DNA from: Cordilura impudica
Taxonomy: Eukaryota; Arthropoda; Insecta; Diptera; Scathophagidae
Assembly: GCA_963682025.1 (NCBI GenBank)
Contig: OY821520.1
Coordinates: 241,015,414-241,079,413 of the forward strand
Reading direction: 5' to 3'
DNA: 64,000 nucleotides
Shown here: in pieces, positions 33,283-44,100 of the stretch
Numbering within the stretch: position 1 is the first letter of the stretch
Layout: every line of letters starts with the position of its first letter
Notes under the pieces: model-generated
What the model saw: only the letters and a program-made list of their open reading frames with translations
The model's database searches: none
Told to the model about the DNA's origin: nothing
Translations under genes and position numbers: made by a program

Positions 33283-36122
33283 CTACACTCTCCTTTAAAT
33301 TTCTATACCAATGAATAATAATTTAAATATAATATCATGGAATGCACGTGGTGTTCGATATAAAAAAGACGAGTTGTACCATTTTCTGGAACATCATAAT
33401 ATTGACATATGGCTATTATGTGAAACATGGTTAAACAATAACACGTCAATCAAAAATCAAAACTTTTATTGTTATAGATATGATCGACAACAAGGGAGAG
33501 GAGATGGTGTAGCAATCCTGATCAAAAAGAATATAAAACACGAGCTGCTACCTCTACTAAACACAACAATAACAGAGAATGTAGGTGTCAAAATCTCATC
33601 TGGTAATGATTCTATCAATATTTTTTCGTGTTACTTTCACGGAGGTGCCCCAGGCAGTGATATTTTAAAAAATTTATTTAACTCAGATCTTCGTAAATTA
33701 ACGCGGGTGGTGATTTCAACTGTAGGCACAACTATTGGGGTTGCTGCAGAAACAATTGTTGAGGAAATATTTTGTATGACAAAATACAACTCAACCAAAT
33801 GCAAATACTCTATCCCCATGAATTTCGTATATTCCAGCTGATCCAAGAAAACAGCCTTCAACTTTAGAATTATTTTTAACAAACGTATCGCAAAACATGA
33901 CTGTTAGGGTAATAAATGATCTTAGCTCGGATCATCTACCTATAAAAACCGTTTTAAATCTCGGTCGAGTTATGACAGATAACTGCTGTTATATCTACAG
34001 TAAGGCAAATTGGAGCCGTTTTGCCAAGTTTGTAAACAGAAACCTCCCAACTGTTGATAATCCTGGCGAAATAACCACTAGTAACCAAATAGACCAAATG
34101 ATAACAGAATTCCAAAACAACATTGAAATGGGTATCGAGGTTAGTGTGCCCAAAAGCAGATTTTCCCTCACATCGAAGCCGCTGCCCAACAATATTTTAA
34201 TTTTGAAGCAACTTAGAAATATTTATCGCCGAAATTGGAAACGCTATAGAGATGATTATGATCATCAACAAATGACCCTGCTGAATAAAAATATCACAAA
34301 AGAAATAAACCAATTTAGAAACCACACCTGGAATCATAAGCTGTCTTCTCTAGATAAATCATCTTCGCCTTTTTGGAAGATTTCCAAAATCTTAAAGAAG
34401 TCAAAAAATATTCCAACATTAAAACAAAACAATAATGTATTTTACATCTCACAAGAAAAAAGTGAAATATTAGCGCAAAGCTTCAAGTTGAATCACAGCA
34501 TTTCATCGAATCTCAGCGACACATACACGGATACTAAAGTGAACGATGTTGCAAATCAAATGAGTTTAATAAATCAAACCCCGCAGGAGTCATATTTTAT
34601 TACGCGAAGAACTGTATCTAATATTGTTAAAAAATCAAAAAATAAAAATGCTCCTGGACTAGACCGAGTAAACAACAAATGTTTGAAAAATATGCCAAAC
34701 AAGGGTATTAACTACCTCACTGTCATAATAAACTCTTGCCTTAAGTTGTGTTATTTCCCCACGGAATGGAAAATTTCAAAAACCATCGCAATTCATAAAC
34801 AAAACAAGCCGCCTGACTGCCCAACATCATATTGACCGATAAGCCTTTTGTCCCCTGTAAGTAAAATATTAGAGAAAGTTATAAAAGAAAAACTAATTAA
34901 TTTTATAGAGGAAAACAACATTCTCCCACAACAACAATACGGTTTTAGAAGAGAGCATAACACCACTCAACTCAAAATAAGAAAATTTATAAAAACAAAT
35001 TTCCAACTTGGCAAATCCACGGGCATGGTTCTTTTAGACATAAAATCTGCCTTTGACTCTGTTTGGCATAACGGGCTTATTTTTAAACTGAAAAGGTTCA
35101 ACTTCCCGACCGAAGTTATTAAAATGATACAAAGCTTCCTCAAAACCAGGTCATTCAAAGTTTTCATTGGAACCACTTGTTCCGAGCAAATAAATATTAC
35201 AGCAGGTTGTCAACAAGGATCATGTCTGTCCCCTATATTGTACAACGTTTTTACCGCTGATATTCCAACTCCCACAAATTGTACAACATCAATATTTGCG
35301 GATGACACAGCAATTCTCTGCTCTGCTATATATCCAGCTGACATCATTACCAGCTTACAAACAGCTTTGACAAATTTAAGCAGCTATTTTAAAAAATGGA
35401 ATATTCTCATAAATCCAAAAAAAAAAACACAGGCTACATTTTTCACAAGAAAACGTAAATCATGCTTTCTTCCTCAAAACCCACTCAGTTTTATGAACCA
35501 CAATATTAGTTGGGAGAGTAATGTAAAATATCTGGGAGTGTTACTAGTGATACTAAATTAAACTTCAAAGAACACATACCGTTTATAGTAGCTAAAATAA
35601 AATGATCAAAATTATGTATCCGTTGATAAATAGGAGATCGGAGCTAAATATAGAAAACAAAAAACTCATCATCAAAGCAATATTTTTGCCACTAATGTTT
35701 TACTGTGCGCCACTGTGGTCTTCCTCCGCTAGATGTCACATCAAAAAACTCCAAGTGGCCCAAAATAAGCTACTCAAAATGATATATAGATTGCCATGGC
35801 ACTATTCGACACAACGCCTCCACACAATTTCCTCCTTTGAACTAGTTCACATAAAAGTTCTTAGACTTACACAAAATTTTAACAAGAGATGCCAAGCCTC
35901 CCAATATACCCACATTAATGAGCTGATCTCATCGTAATTTTAACACTTTTTATCTTATACCCTCTTTCAGAAAGGTTTTTGTAAAAATTTTCTCCTCCCT
36001 TTCCCATAATAAAATGTAAATACGTAAATGTTAGGAACATAGTTCCTAAACTCTTAAATATTTAAAGCTAAATTGTAAATATTTATTAATATTATAAGAA
36101 AATAAATTGAATTGAATTGAAA
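33283..36122 (+). mobile_element. Nested jockey-clade LINE with 13-bp TSD
   Basis: AAGTGTTTAAAAA occurs at 33270-33282 and 36123-36135, immediately outside the element. The left end starts 28 bp before an ORF2 ATG (33311), so ORF1 is absent by 5' truncation. The 3' end is a tail of TTGAATTGAATTGAA. The 3' UTR resembles that of the outer LINE (AGTTCCTAA...CTCTT...ATTAATATTATAA), so the two are related families. Confidence 0.9.
33311..35937 (+). pseudogene. Nearly full ORF2 (endonuclease plus reverse transcriptase), inactivated
   Basis: Starts MNNNLNIISWNARGVRYKKD (endonuclease N-terminus) with DIWLLCETWL (catalytic E). GDFNCRHNYWG lies in another frame at about 33704-33740, followed by a second shift near 33840. 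33897-34835 has DLSSDHLPIKTVL (SDH box), a long linker, NAPGLDRV and WKISKTIAIHKQNKPPDCPT, and stops at a TGA where SYRPISLLS is expected, a simple C-to-T change. 34848-35561 has QYGFRREHNTTQ, VLLDIKSAFDSVWHNGL (motif A), GCQQGSCLSPILYN (B), IFADDTAIL (FADD) and VKYLGVLL. 35602-35937 holds the thumb and C-terminus. Four or so lesions in about 870 codons indicate a fairly young copy. Confidence 0.92.
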
Positions 36123-36890
36123 AGTGTTTAAAAATAATAAATAACAAACATTGAAGATATATTCATCAGGAGTATGGTAATGAAAAAATTATCGAATTTA
36201 TTAATTTCAATTTTGACAAAATTGAAAGTTCTTCTTATCCAATATTAAGAGAATGCATAGATTTCAGGTACAACTAATTGAAAATCAAATTGAACAAAAT
36301 ATGTTAATAGAAGACTATTATTGATAACAGTCTTGTTATAACTATACAAATTTTCTATTTATATTTGACTTTTTAACTTGCACAAACATATAAAGGTATT
36401 TCTCCCTATTTTACCTTTAATATATTTAAAATGAACAACTTGTTTTTAGTTTCTTTGAACAAATTACATTATTTGCTGCAATATCTAGTTGATAAGATCT
36501 CATACTGTATATCGTCGGTGGTATGCCAAAAGGTGCTACATCCAAAATTCACAATATTAGAGTTATTAGTATATTAATGTTTCACAAACCATTCTGTGTC
36601 CTGCCAAAATTTTAGGCAACTATTAACTACATATAATTTGAAAGTATCACTGCATTTCAAAATAATTTGAATTTTTAGCTAGCCGTTTCAACAGTATTTT
36701 GCAATTTTCTCAAAATGAGCAAAATATATATAGAACCTTCTGGCATAGCGGCGACGATATATCTTGTAAATAAAGGATGAATAAATAAATAAAAAAATAA
36801 AAAAAATATTGACAACCGTCAGACGTAGTTCCTAATCTCTTTATCTAAATAAATTAAATGTAAAATATTAATATTATAATAAAATAAAGA
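36123..36890 (+). pseudogene. Outer LINE, C-terminus and 3' UTR after the nested insertion
   Basis: Begins with the second copy of the 13-bp TSD, so KCLK is read again, then IINNKH, RYIHQEYGNEKIIEFINF and FDKIESSSYPILREC to about 36270. Non-coding 3' sequence follows, with an AAATAAATAA tail at about 36780 and a second UTR-like block (GTAGTTCCTAATCTCTTTAT) to about 36890 that matches the nested LINE's 3' UTR. Confidence 0.7.
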
Positions 36891-37293
36891 GTATATACAT
36901 ACATTTATAAAAAGTATAAAAACAAAGAATTATTGAAGTTATATGTGAACTCTTTTCATTATAAATAATGAATAAACTATTTTTTGAGTAGACACTACTA
37001 CTGTTTAAATTTTGTCTCGTAGTTGTTAGACTTTTTCCCTCATCCAAAACCGGAGGCTAACTAGGCCTTTAAGCAAGATTAATGCCACAAAAACCCCATT
37101 ATGAATTTTAAATGAAAATCTGTTTAAAACAATTAAATCATAATATTCATGATAAACCCCCAACAAATAAGAAACAAAAACAATACAAAAACATCAAAAC
37201 CAAAATAAAAACGATAAACTGAAGTCATCATTATGAGTCAATAATAATACAGTATGAGAATAAATAATAATAGCAAAAACAAGGTTAAGAAAA
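36891..37293. other. AT-rich spacer
   Basis: No feature recognised. Confidence 0.5.
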
Positions 37294-38040
37294 AACAAGT
37301 AAGAAAATTATAGTCGGTCTAGACCGACCATACGATACCCTATACCATGGTTTAGAAACCCTATCTCTTCGGTCCAACTAACTGGATATAGAAAATAAGC
37401 AAAAACCAAATTTGAGTGGCATTATTTTTTTTTTTGGCTGCAGATATGAAAAAGTTCATATCGGGTGCTATATTTATTTGTGGACTAGGTCAAAAAATGG
37501 ACCGATCCTGACCATATTTGGTAAAGAGAAATATACACAAACCAAATTTGTGAAAAATCTGTGCAATATTTTTGTTTTTTTGATAGATTTAAGATCGGGA
37601 AGCAGCTCTATATAGGGCCTATGACTAAGAATTGTCCAATAGGGATTATTTTTGGACTACAGATTAATGGATACAATAAACACATACAATCCCAATTTTA
37701 CTAATATCTATATGATAATTTGGATCTTATGGCAATTTATGTCGATTTCATAGGGGTCATTTGTATGGGGACTAGGTCTAAACATGGACCGATTTTCACC
37801 AATTTCAATAGCGTTCATCCAAATTTCACCAAAATATATTCATATTTGCGACCTGTAGTTTGATTACAAGGTTTACATGGACACACAGACGGACGGACAG
37901 ACATCCCTAAAACGCCTCAGAAAGTGATTCTGAGCCGATCGGTATAATAAAAGATCGGTCTAGGTCAAATATTTTTGGTAGTTACAAACAGCAGCACAAA
38001 GTCATTATACCCAAAACCACATAGTGGTAGATGGTATAAA
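37294..38040 (+). repeat. Mini-me-like repeat, family M1, copy g (most complete)
   Basis: Full-length copy from AACAAGTAAG through the TCGGTCTAGACCGACC palindrome, the CATATTTGGTAAAG region, GGACGGACAGAC (about 37892) and the end CCACATAGTGGTAGATGGTAT. A small deletion relative to copy a lies near 37820. It is about 880 bp downstream (in Rop sense) of the first coding exon. Confidence 0.88.
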
Positions 38041-38916
38041 TACCTGTACCGAGAGAGAAAACGGTAAGCTAAGATTTAAAAGAGATCGAAAGGAATTGAA
38101 TTTAAATTAAACAAAATGTTTAAAACACCACAAACGAGTGACTGCGAGCTTTGCAAAAAAAAAGTTAACATTGAATATCCATGAAATTTTTATGTAATTT
38201 TTTTTCTTGGCTTTGAAAAAGAAAGAGATTTAAATAGAAACACCGCCTATGACGGCAGGTTGCATAAATACATTAACTATAATCTAAATACGTGTGTATA
38301 TTGAGACGACTCAAGAGAAATCTTACATTACACGAACAACCACATAAGTTTGTATACTTCTTTACAACAAACTTTACAACAACCAATGGGGAAATATGAC
38401 AATTTACGCATATGCGCATATTAAAGGGAAAGGGATTTCCATTATGGTATACATTGCAAAAACAACAACAGTAACAAAAAGGTCAACCTGGGGGCGTCAT
38501 AAACTGTCTACTACAAAAAAAAAACCCTCAAATACACCAACCCCTCAACAAATGACTTCAATTTAAGAAAACTTGCGTTAAGGCACTTCACTTAAGTTTT
38601 AGCAGTTAAACGAGGCTTAGTTGTATTCTTATTAGAAAATTGGGAAAAATCGATAAAACTTTGTAACTAAACTAAACGAATTTCACCATACGGGAAATTT
38701 TTTTCTTAGATTATACACAATTTATATATAAAATTAAGCCAATAACTTTTATAAATTAACAAATAATTATCATTTCTTCCAGAAATTACAATAAACTTCT
38801 AGATTGCCGTATGTTTTCAATGTAGTCTAGTTCACTCGAAATACCAAAATATAAAATAAATTTCTTAGCACTTTTAGCTTAATAATTTTAATGTTTTTTT
38901 TTTTTTGTTAACTTAC
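38041..38916 (-). other. First-intron sequence adjoining Rop exon 1
   Basis: No transposon similarity seen. This could hold intronic regulatory DNA, but I can point to no defined site. Confidence 0.5.
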
Positions 38917-38944
38917 TTTGTCCAACCAACACTTTCAATGCCAT
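38917..38944 (-). CDS. Rop: Rop (Sec1/Munc18) coding exon 1 with start codon
   Basis: Minus strand ATG at 38944-38942 opens MALKVLVGQ, followed by one A and a perfect donor GTAAGT (38916-38911). The A joins AA of exon 2 to give K, then IMNEVV, matching the N-terminus of fly Rop (MALK.LVGQKIMNEVV). The context before the ATG is CAAAA, a good fly start. Only 28 nt are coding here, so the assignment rests on the residue match, the phase and the consensus donor together. The exon is 23 kb from exon 2. In Drosophila this first exon lies beside a divergent Ras gene; I see no such gene here. Confidence 0.88.
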
Positions 38945-39342
38945 TTTTGCTGTTTTATTTTATGTTTGGTTCCGTATGTTTGAAGTTTATTTTAATCAGC
39001 ACGAATAAAGAAAAAAAATTGTTCCGTCACACAAAAAATTATGAACCCCGTATTGGTTGTTTTTCCAGGCGCCTATCTACTACTTAGTTGCTATTGCAAT
39101 TATTTCTTCTTGCTCTATGCGTTGTTGTATTGTCTCCAAAATTCCCCACATAACTGATAAACACTGATGAAGTAATTACATATATTGCAGATATACAATC
39201 CGTACAATATCATAAATAATGGATATGGTAATAGAAAATATTCAAAGAATTGTGGGAGAAAAAGGGACAAATATATATCATGGAAATTTTCATTGGAAAA
39301 AACTCCAATGGAAAAATTCTAAAGTTTCTTTTATTATCTAAA
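38945..39342 (-). promoter_or_regulatory. Presumed 5' UTR and promoter-proximal region of Rop
   Basis: The segment between the start codon and the hAT element. It includes a relatively GC-richer stretch at 39035-39080 (CCCCGTATTGG, CCAGGCGCCTATC). Minus-strand CATCAGTGTTTATCAGTTAT near 39150-39170 holds initiator-like TCAGT motifs, but no TATA box is convincing. The transcription start is not determined. Confidence 0.4.
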
Positions 39343-39924
39343 CAGTGTTGCCATTTTAGCATTTTAGTTGCTAGATTTAGCAAATTTTTTTGTCGTGTAG
39401 CGTCCAAAATTTATGAAAAGATGCTAGATGGTCGGAGGTCACACAAGGCAATTTTTATTGCGCAACTTTTTGGCAATTCTCTTTTGAAATTGCTTTTATG
39501 TCCACACACGACAATTTCTTCGGCAATTTTACTGTTTTGTTTTGTTTTTATTTTCTTATAATTTGACATTTGTGCTCTAGTCGTAAAGAACAATAATAAA
39601 ATTAAATACATACATACATAAATTAATTTAATTGGTTTTGTTGAAAAATGAATTCAAAAGAAAAAAGGCCATTTTAAAGGCCATTTTAATAAAGTAAACA
39701 ACAATTACGAATTATTCACACCAAGAAGCGAAACACCGAATGAAAAGAAATGTCAAATATTCAACAAAAAAAAAAAAGCGAATGAGAGAATTGCTTGAAA
39801 TAGCCGAGAACCGGCAATTAGTTTTCCCTTTTTGTTCCCCTCGCCGCAAACATCTACAAACTCAAGAATTGCGCAACAAAAATTGCCTTGTGTGAACTTC
39901 GACATGCTAACTTGGCATCTCTTA

Positions 39925-40415
39925 AGGTGCTATTACATGATGTGTTTTTTACACATGTACTGTCAAATTTTCCCCACAACAAAAGTGGTACACATCGTGT
40001 GATACATATGAAACATTGTTTATGTACAATACATGAGGAAAGTCACAAGTACATTTTTCAATCAGAACAGGTTCTATTTTTGCATGACAAACAATGAAAA
40101 TACAACACTGGTTGTGGCGAAAGAAACACAGCGTAAATTTTAAAGATTAATATTGAAAAAAAATAAATTGTTTAATATTAATTAACAATACAAAAATATA
40201 TAACTTTTTTTTTAACAATAAATTTTTGTAAATTCACAAATTAAATCAGCTGTTGTTTACATTTAGAGGTTATGTCATACGGAAATACATATGCACGTGT
40301 GATAGCAAAAATTATGAATCGTATGTAAAAGACAACTTTGACAGACATGAGGAATTTCATATGGATAAAAAAAGTGACAGTACATATGTAAAAAACACTT
40401 CGTGTAATAGCACCT
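39925..40415. mobile_element. MITE with TTA duplication, copy 1
   Basis: Ends AGGTGCTATTACATGATGTG and inverted partner AGGTGCTATTACACGAAGTG; TIR of about 45 bp continuing with TTTTTTACACATGTACTGTC. TTA on both sides (39922-39924 and 40416-40418) suggests a PIF/Harbinger-like element. Very similar to the copy at 47598-48090. Confidence 0.85.
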
Positions 40416-40779
40416 TTATTAATAGAAAGTTGCTTTTGCATTTTTGAATATACAATTTTAATTTTAATGGTATTGATATGTTTTAATTTCTCAAAGTGTA
40501 ATACGAGAATTTTGTGTACTACTCTTTTTACCACTCTGCTCGTTTCTTTCAACAAATATAACAAAACATTTTGAAATAGAAGAATGTAAACACCAACAAC
40601 AGTTTTTAATGAATTAAAAAGTCTATTGCCAAAATATATTATTTTATTAAAAAAAATGCCAAAATTTTCAATACAAAACACATTAAACCGGCTAAAACCA
40701 ATATATTAGAAGAGTTTAAATTTAGATCATCTGAAACAGAAAAATTTAAGTCCAATGGAGTTATATCACAGAACAATAT

Positions 40780-41150
40780 TGGGATACAACACTGAATACA
40801 ACCTCTTTATGGATTGAAGTTTACAAAAATTCTATTGGCGAAAATCCATTTAAGGAGTTATCAATATTTGTATTCACTTTATTAGTTTTGTCTTTCTCAA
40901 AAACCGAAGTTGAATGTTTGTTTAGTTTAATGGCTTTAGTTAAAAGCAAACGTTGAACAGAATAAATTCCGAGTTGTTATGTTCTGTAATACGTATAAAA
41001 GGTTTGAAATTGAAAAGTGGGTGCTGTTACACTTATAATATACCGAGCGATGTCGTTGATAAAAGTCGATCGTCAGAAAAATATCAGAGCCAAGAACTTG
41101 AAGATGAAGACATCACAGAAATATTAGATTCCATAAACCAATTATTGTAA
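40780..41150 (+). pseudogene. hAT transposase, C-terminal dimerisation domain
   Basis: Frame from about 40780 reads TTSLWIEVYKNSIGENPFKE, LSIFVFTLLVLSFSKTEVEC and LFSLMALVKSKR, which is the hAT C-terminal domain (normally LPFSNAEVERxFS...KSKxRNR). A frameshift passes it to 40953-41150: RINSELLCSVIRIKGLKLKS, GCCYTYNIPSDVV and an acidic tail ending LDSINQLL. The catalytic domain is absent or unrecognisable, so the product is dead. Confidence 0.85.
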
Positions 41151-41504
41151 TATAATCGTATATTTTGATAATGTAAATTCTGTTATATTTGAAATTAAAA
41201 AAAATCCCTCTAAAATTAAAAATATCTAATTTAATATTAAAAAAACTCAATTTGATGTTAAAAAAATTATAGATGAAATCCAAAATAATTTTAATTAAAA
41301 TTTAGAAAATATAAATCGAAACATGTTTTATATTAATTTTTCGATTTAAAAACCAAAGAATTTATTAATAAGTATTTAATTTTTCAATATAGAGGTAATT
41401 AAATTTAAAAAAAAAATTTTTTTGACTCCAGAACTTTTTAGCAACTTTTTTTTACAATTTAGCATCTTTACAATTTCAAATTATGGCAACACTGTACCTA
41501 AGGG

Positions 41505-41860
41505 GGGTCCGGCAACATTTTGATGCCCCATGGAATTTCAATTTGCTGTAGTGGCGTTGCCACAAGCAACAAAAATTGTTTCCAATAATTCCAATAATTA
41601 TTATCGACGGCAGAGCAATTGAGAAAAATTTTCGACAGTTGATATATACACAAAATACTTCCACAAAAATACAAAAGTTTCAATTAATGATGCAAATATA
41701 AATTGTTCATGGAATTTTTTCCTACGATAAAATCAACTGTAATTCTGCAACAAACAATTGCAATTCCGCATAGTTGCATGGGATCCGGCATCTTTGATGC
41801 CCATGGAATTTTAGTTTGTTGTAGTGGCGTTGCCACAGTCATTAAACAAACCCATGCTAA
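41505..41860. repeat. Two direct copies of a roughly 70-bp block about 272 bp apart
   Basis: 41508-41570 and 41778-41845 share TCCGGCA, TTTGATGCCC, CATGGAATTT, and TTTGTTGTAGTGGCGTTGCC or a variant, and the flanking AAAATTT(C)TCGAC motif also recurs. Probably a partial tandem duplication of about 270 bp. The core GTGGCGTTGCCAC is nearly palindromic and hAT-end-like. Confidence 0.7.
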
Positions 41861-42470
41861 ATGTGAAGAAAATTTCTCGACGTGACTAGAATTGCTAACA
41901 ATTTCTTTTCGCGACGCTCGAAAAAACGTTTGTCAATATTAGTTACATACAAAAACTGCGTGTAGTGAAACTGATTAATACAGGGCTGTATTCTTTTTGG
42001 TTGTAAGTTTTATGGTTGGTATCTTGACTAAATTTGTAATTTAAACATCTAACTTTAAAGGAATATTTTTTAAACTAATAACCAGAGAATTAAAGCTTAA
42101 AATCTTTGTGAATAAAATCTCTTAATAATTATATAAGTTTTTCAATGATCTATTTAAATGATCTAATTAGTAATATTGATTTTATCCACAAATTTGTTTG
42201 CTTTTTTTCTAATATATCAAACAAGGAAGATTTCATTCAAGCCATTAAATCAACAATAAGATTGATTTTTCATTATTTTAACCAAATATGACTTGGTTTC
42301 GGTTCTTTTTAAACCCAGTTTGGACTATTCGAACTCTACACATAAAAAATGCAAGCTTTAAGAGTTTTTTGTTTTTTTTTTAAATAATTAATATCGGCCA
42401 CAAAAGCCATGAGTAAAAATATATAATATTTAATAAAGTTAAAAAAAAACTTAGGTAACTTAGTCTTGTT
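41861..42470. other. AT-rich sequence, no feature seen
   Basis: Nothing that I can support. Confidence 0.5.
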
Positions 42471-42930
42471 CGAAGTTGGTTGGAAATAAATTAGAAGAAA
42501 ATATCGATAAATTAACTAAAACTTCGTTTTATGCGATGACTGCCTCCAATATATTCATAAAGTAGATATTGCGATTGGAGATGTACAAGAAAGTGTAAAA
42601 TAAAAAATAGAGACAACTTAGCTGAGTACAAAGATGAATTCAATGCAGCCTTAAAACAAAATGAGAACGAAATTAAAAAAAACTTCTTGAAGCTATAGAA
42701 AAAAGATATAATGAACGATTAAAAAAATTAGTTGAAGCTCAAAAATCCAGCGATTTAAATATAAAAGAAATAAAAAGTTTATACGGGGCAATAAATGAAA
42801 ACCAAAATAAAAATAAAAAAATCTGTAACGTAATTGAAGAAAACAATAAAACAATGTGTAACGAAATAAAAATATAAAAAAAAACAATTGAAGAAACAGC
42901 CGCCAAAGCTAGTAAACTATCATTTTCTGT
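42471..42930 (+). pseudogene. Coiled-coil ORF1-like fragment (possible LINE ORF1)
   Basis: Joined over frameshifts, the plus strand reads NKLEENIDKLTKTS, then CDDCLQYIHKVDIAIGDVQE, NLAEYKDEFNAALKQNENEI and EAIEKRYNERLKKLVEAQKS, then DLNIKEIKSLYGAINENQNK, KKICNVIEENNKTMCNEIK and TIEETAAKAS. The Cys pair followed by a long heptad-rich, Lys/Glu/Asn-rich coil looks like ORF1 of a jockey-type LINE. It has no start codon and several lesions, and ends where another repeat starts at about 42931. The family is inferred, not proven. Confidence 0.45.
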
Positions 42931-43253
42931 AGCGCGATTCAGTAACTACTTTTAACGATAATCGAATCGTTAAAATAAGAAAACAACAAAATTATCGATT
43001 TTGGTATTCAGTAAAATTTGTAAACGATATTCGCTATTGTTAAAGTCAGCTGTTATTGTTATCTATGTAAACGACAATCATTTTTGTGTGGTTTATTCAA
43101 TCGATAAAAAGTTAAAATTTTTAGGTTGAAATGTCGTCATACATAAATAAAAATCATAAAATAATGAAAATATTTTGCTTTTATTATCAAAACTTTTTAT
43201 ATAAATAAAAAAAAATAAATTGCATATTCAATTCATTATTTTATAATGAAATG
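42931..43253. repeat. Dispersed repeat S, copy 1
   Basis: Shares GCGATTCAGTAACT, ATATTCGCTATTGTTAAAGT, TTTTTAGGTTGAAATGTCGT and CATACATAAATAAAAATCAT with about 51930-52250 and, in part, 53810-53970. Non-coding. In the other copies it is part of a duplicated 1.7-2.4-kb unit. Confidence 0.8.
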
Positions 43254-43289
43254 CTGCTGGCTGCAATTGTAGTCATGTAGTCAGCTACT
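43254..43289. repeat. Left arm of a 2.9-kb-spaced inverted repeat
   Basis: CTGCTGGCTGCAATTGTAGT and TAGTCAGCTACT pair with 46148-46186 on the opposite strand (CTGCTGGCAGCAGCATTTGT ... TAGTCAGCTACT). The two arms enclose M2 copies a and b. Confidence 0.7.
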
Positions 43290-43294
43290 TATTT

Positions 43295-44100
43295 TTATAC
43301 CCTCCACTCCAGTGTGCAGAGGGTATATATAAGTTTGTCATTCCGTTTGTAATAATTAGAAAAAAAATTTTGGACCCCATAAAATATATATATTTGTGAT
43401 ATAGCGATGTCCGTCTTTGGAAATCACGATGGCGGCATCAATCGGGCAGCTAGGGTGCTCGCTGACATAAAATATGATTCATTAACATCCTGAAAAGTTT
43501 GCTATTTAAAATCGTCTAAATCGGTCGATTAGGGCCCGAGATTTGAATGAAGAACTAAAAAAAGTCTTGAAAAAATATAATTTTCTATGTTGTTCTTGTC
43601 ACGATCACGCCCTCAATAGGATAGCTAAGGTGATCATTTTTAGTGAGAATAATTCTTCAAATTCATGGGAAGGTTTCTATTTAAAAAATCATTAAAATCG
43701 GTGGAACAGGTCCAGGGAAATCTGTTGAAAAAAAAAAAAATTAAAATATGATGTTTCTATAGTGTTCTTGTTGTTATTCTAAATGTTATATTGTTGTCAT
43801 AGCTGGACTTGTTGTTTTTGTGGTCGTTGTGGTAATAATATAATAAAAACTAACCCTTTGTACATTTTTTTTATGAACTCTGGTAGAAAAATTTAAAAGT
43901 TTCCATTGTTTTGGCATCACTAAAAAATTTACTAGATCATTTCTGTCATTGCCACGAGCCTGCCTGCAAAGTTTCAGATCGATTGGGTCACGGGAAAGGG
44001 GTTAAAATCGATCCAAAATTTTTTCGACAAGCAGACACTACGAGTTAATATAAAGGGAGTAAAAAATCACCAGCATCTAAAGCAAATAATGCTAAAATAC
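43295..44100 (+). repeat. Mini-me repeat, family M2, copy a
   Basis: Starts TTATACCCTCCACTCCAGTG, then CAGAGGGTATATATAAG, which folds back on the start. It has the (TA)-type tract ATATATATATTTGTGAT, then TAGCGATGTCCGTC, with the (GTCY) tract here almost lost and a short deletion. The body includes CACGATCACGCCCTCAATAG and GGGCCCGAGATTTGAATGAA and ends near AATATAAAGGGAGTAAA. This is the published dipteran 'mini-me' layout of TA tract, conserved core and GTCY tract. Confidence 0.88.

Larger units (their letters stand above)
15951..38916 (-). other. Rop intron 1 (22,966 bp), transposon-filled
   Basis: Runs from the donor CAAA|GTAAGT of exon 1 (38916-38911) to the TTTTTTCAG acceptor of exon 2. 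It contains most of the Tc1, Helitron, LINE, hAT-like and mini-me copies listed separately. Such a size is unusual for a gene that is compact in Drosophila, but fits a large-genome fly. Confidence 0.85.
39343..41494 (+). mobile_element. hAT transposon, 2.15 kb, with nested MITE
   Basis: Left end CAGTGTTGCCATTTTAGCAT; right end ATTATGGCAACACTG, giving the CAGTGTTGCCA terminal repeat typical of fly hAT elements. Flanks TATCTAAA (39335-39342) and TACCTAAG (41495-41502) look like an aged 8-bp duplication (6 of 8 match). The interior has a C-terminal hAT transposase remnant on the plus strand. A 491-bp MITE lies at 39925-40415. Confidence 0.85.

Noticed and set aside
40241..40681. 146-residue minus-strand frame (and 70 residues at 47948)
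   Set aside because: Overlaps the MITE and AT-rich hAT interior; the shared part comes from the repeated MITE, and the sequence is low-complexity hydrophobic.
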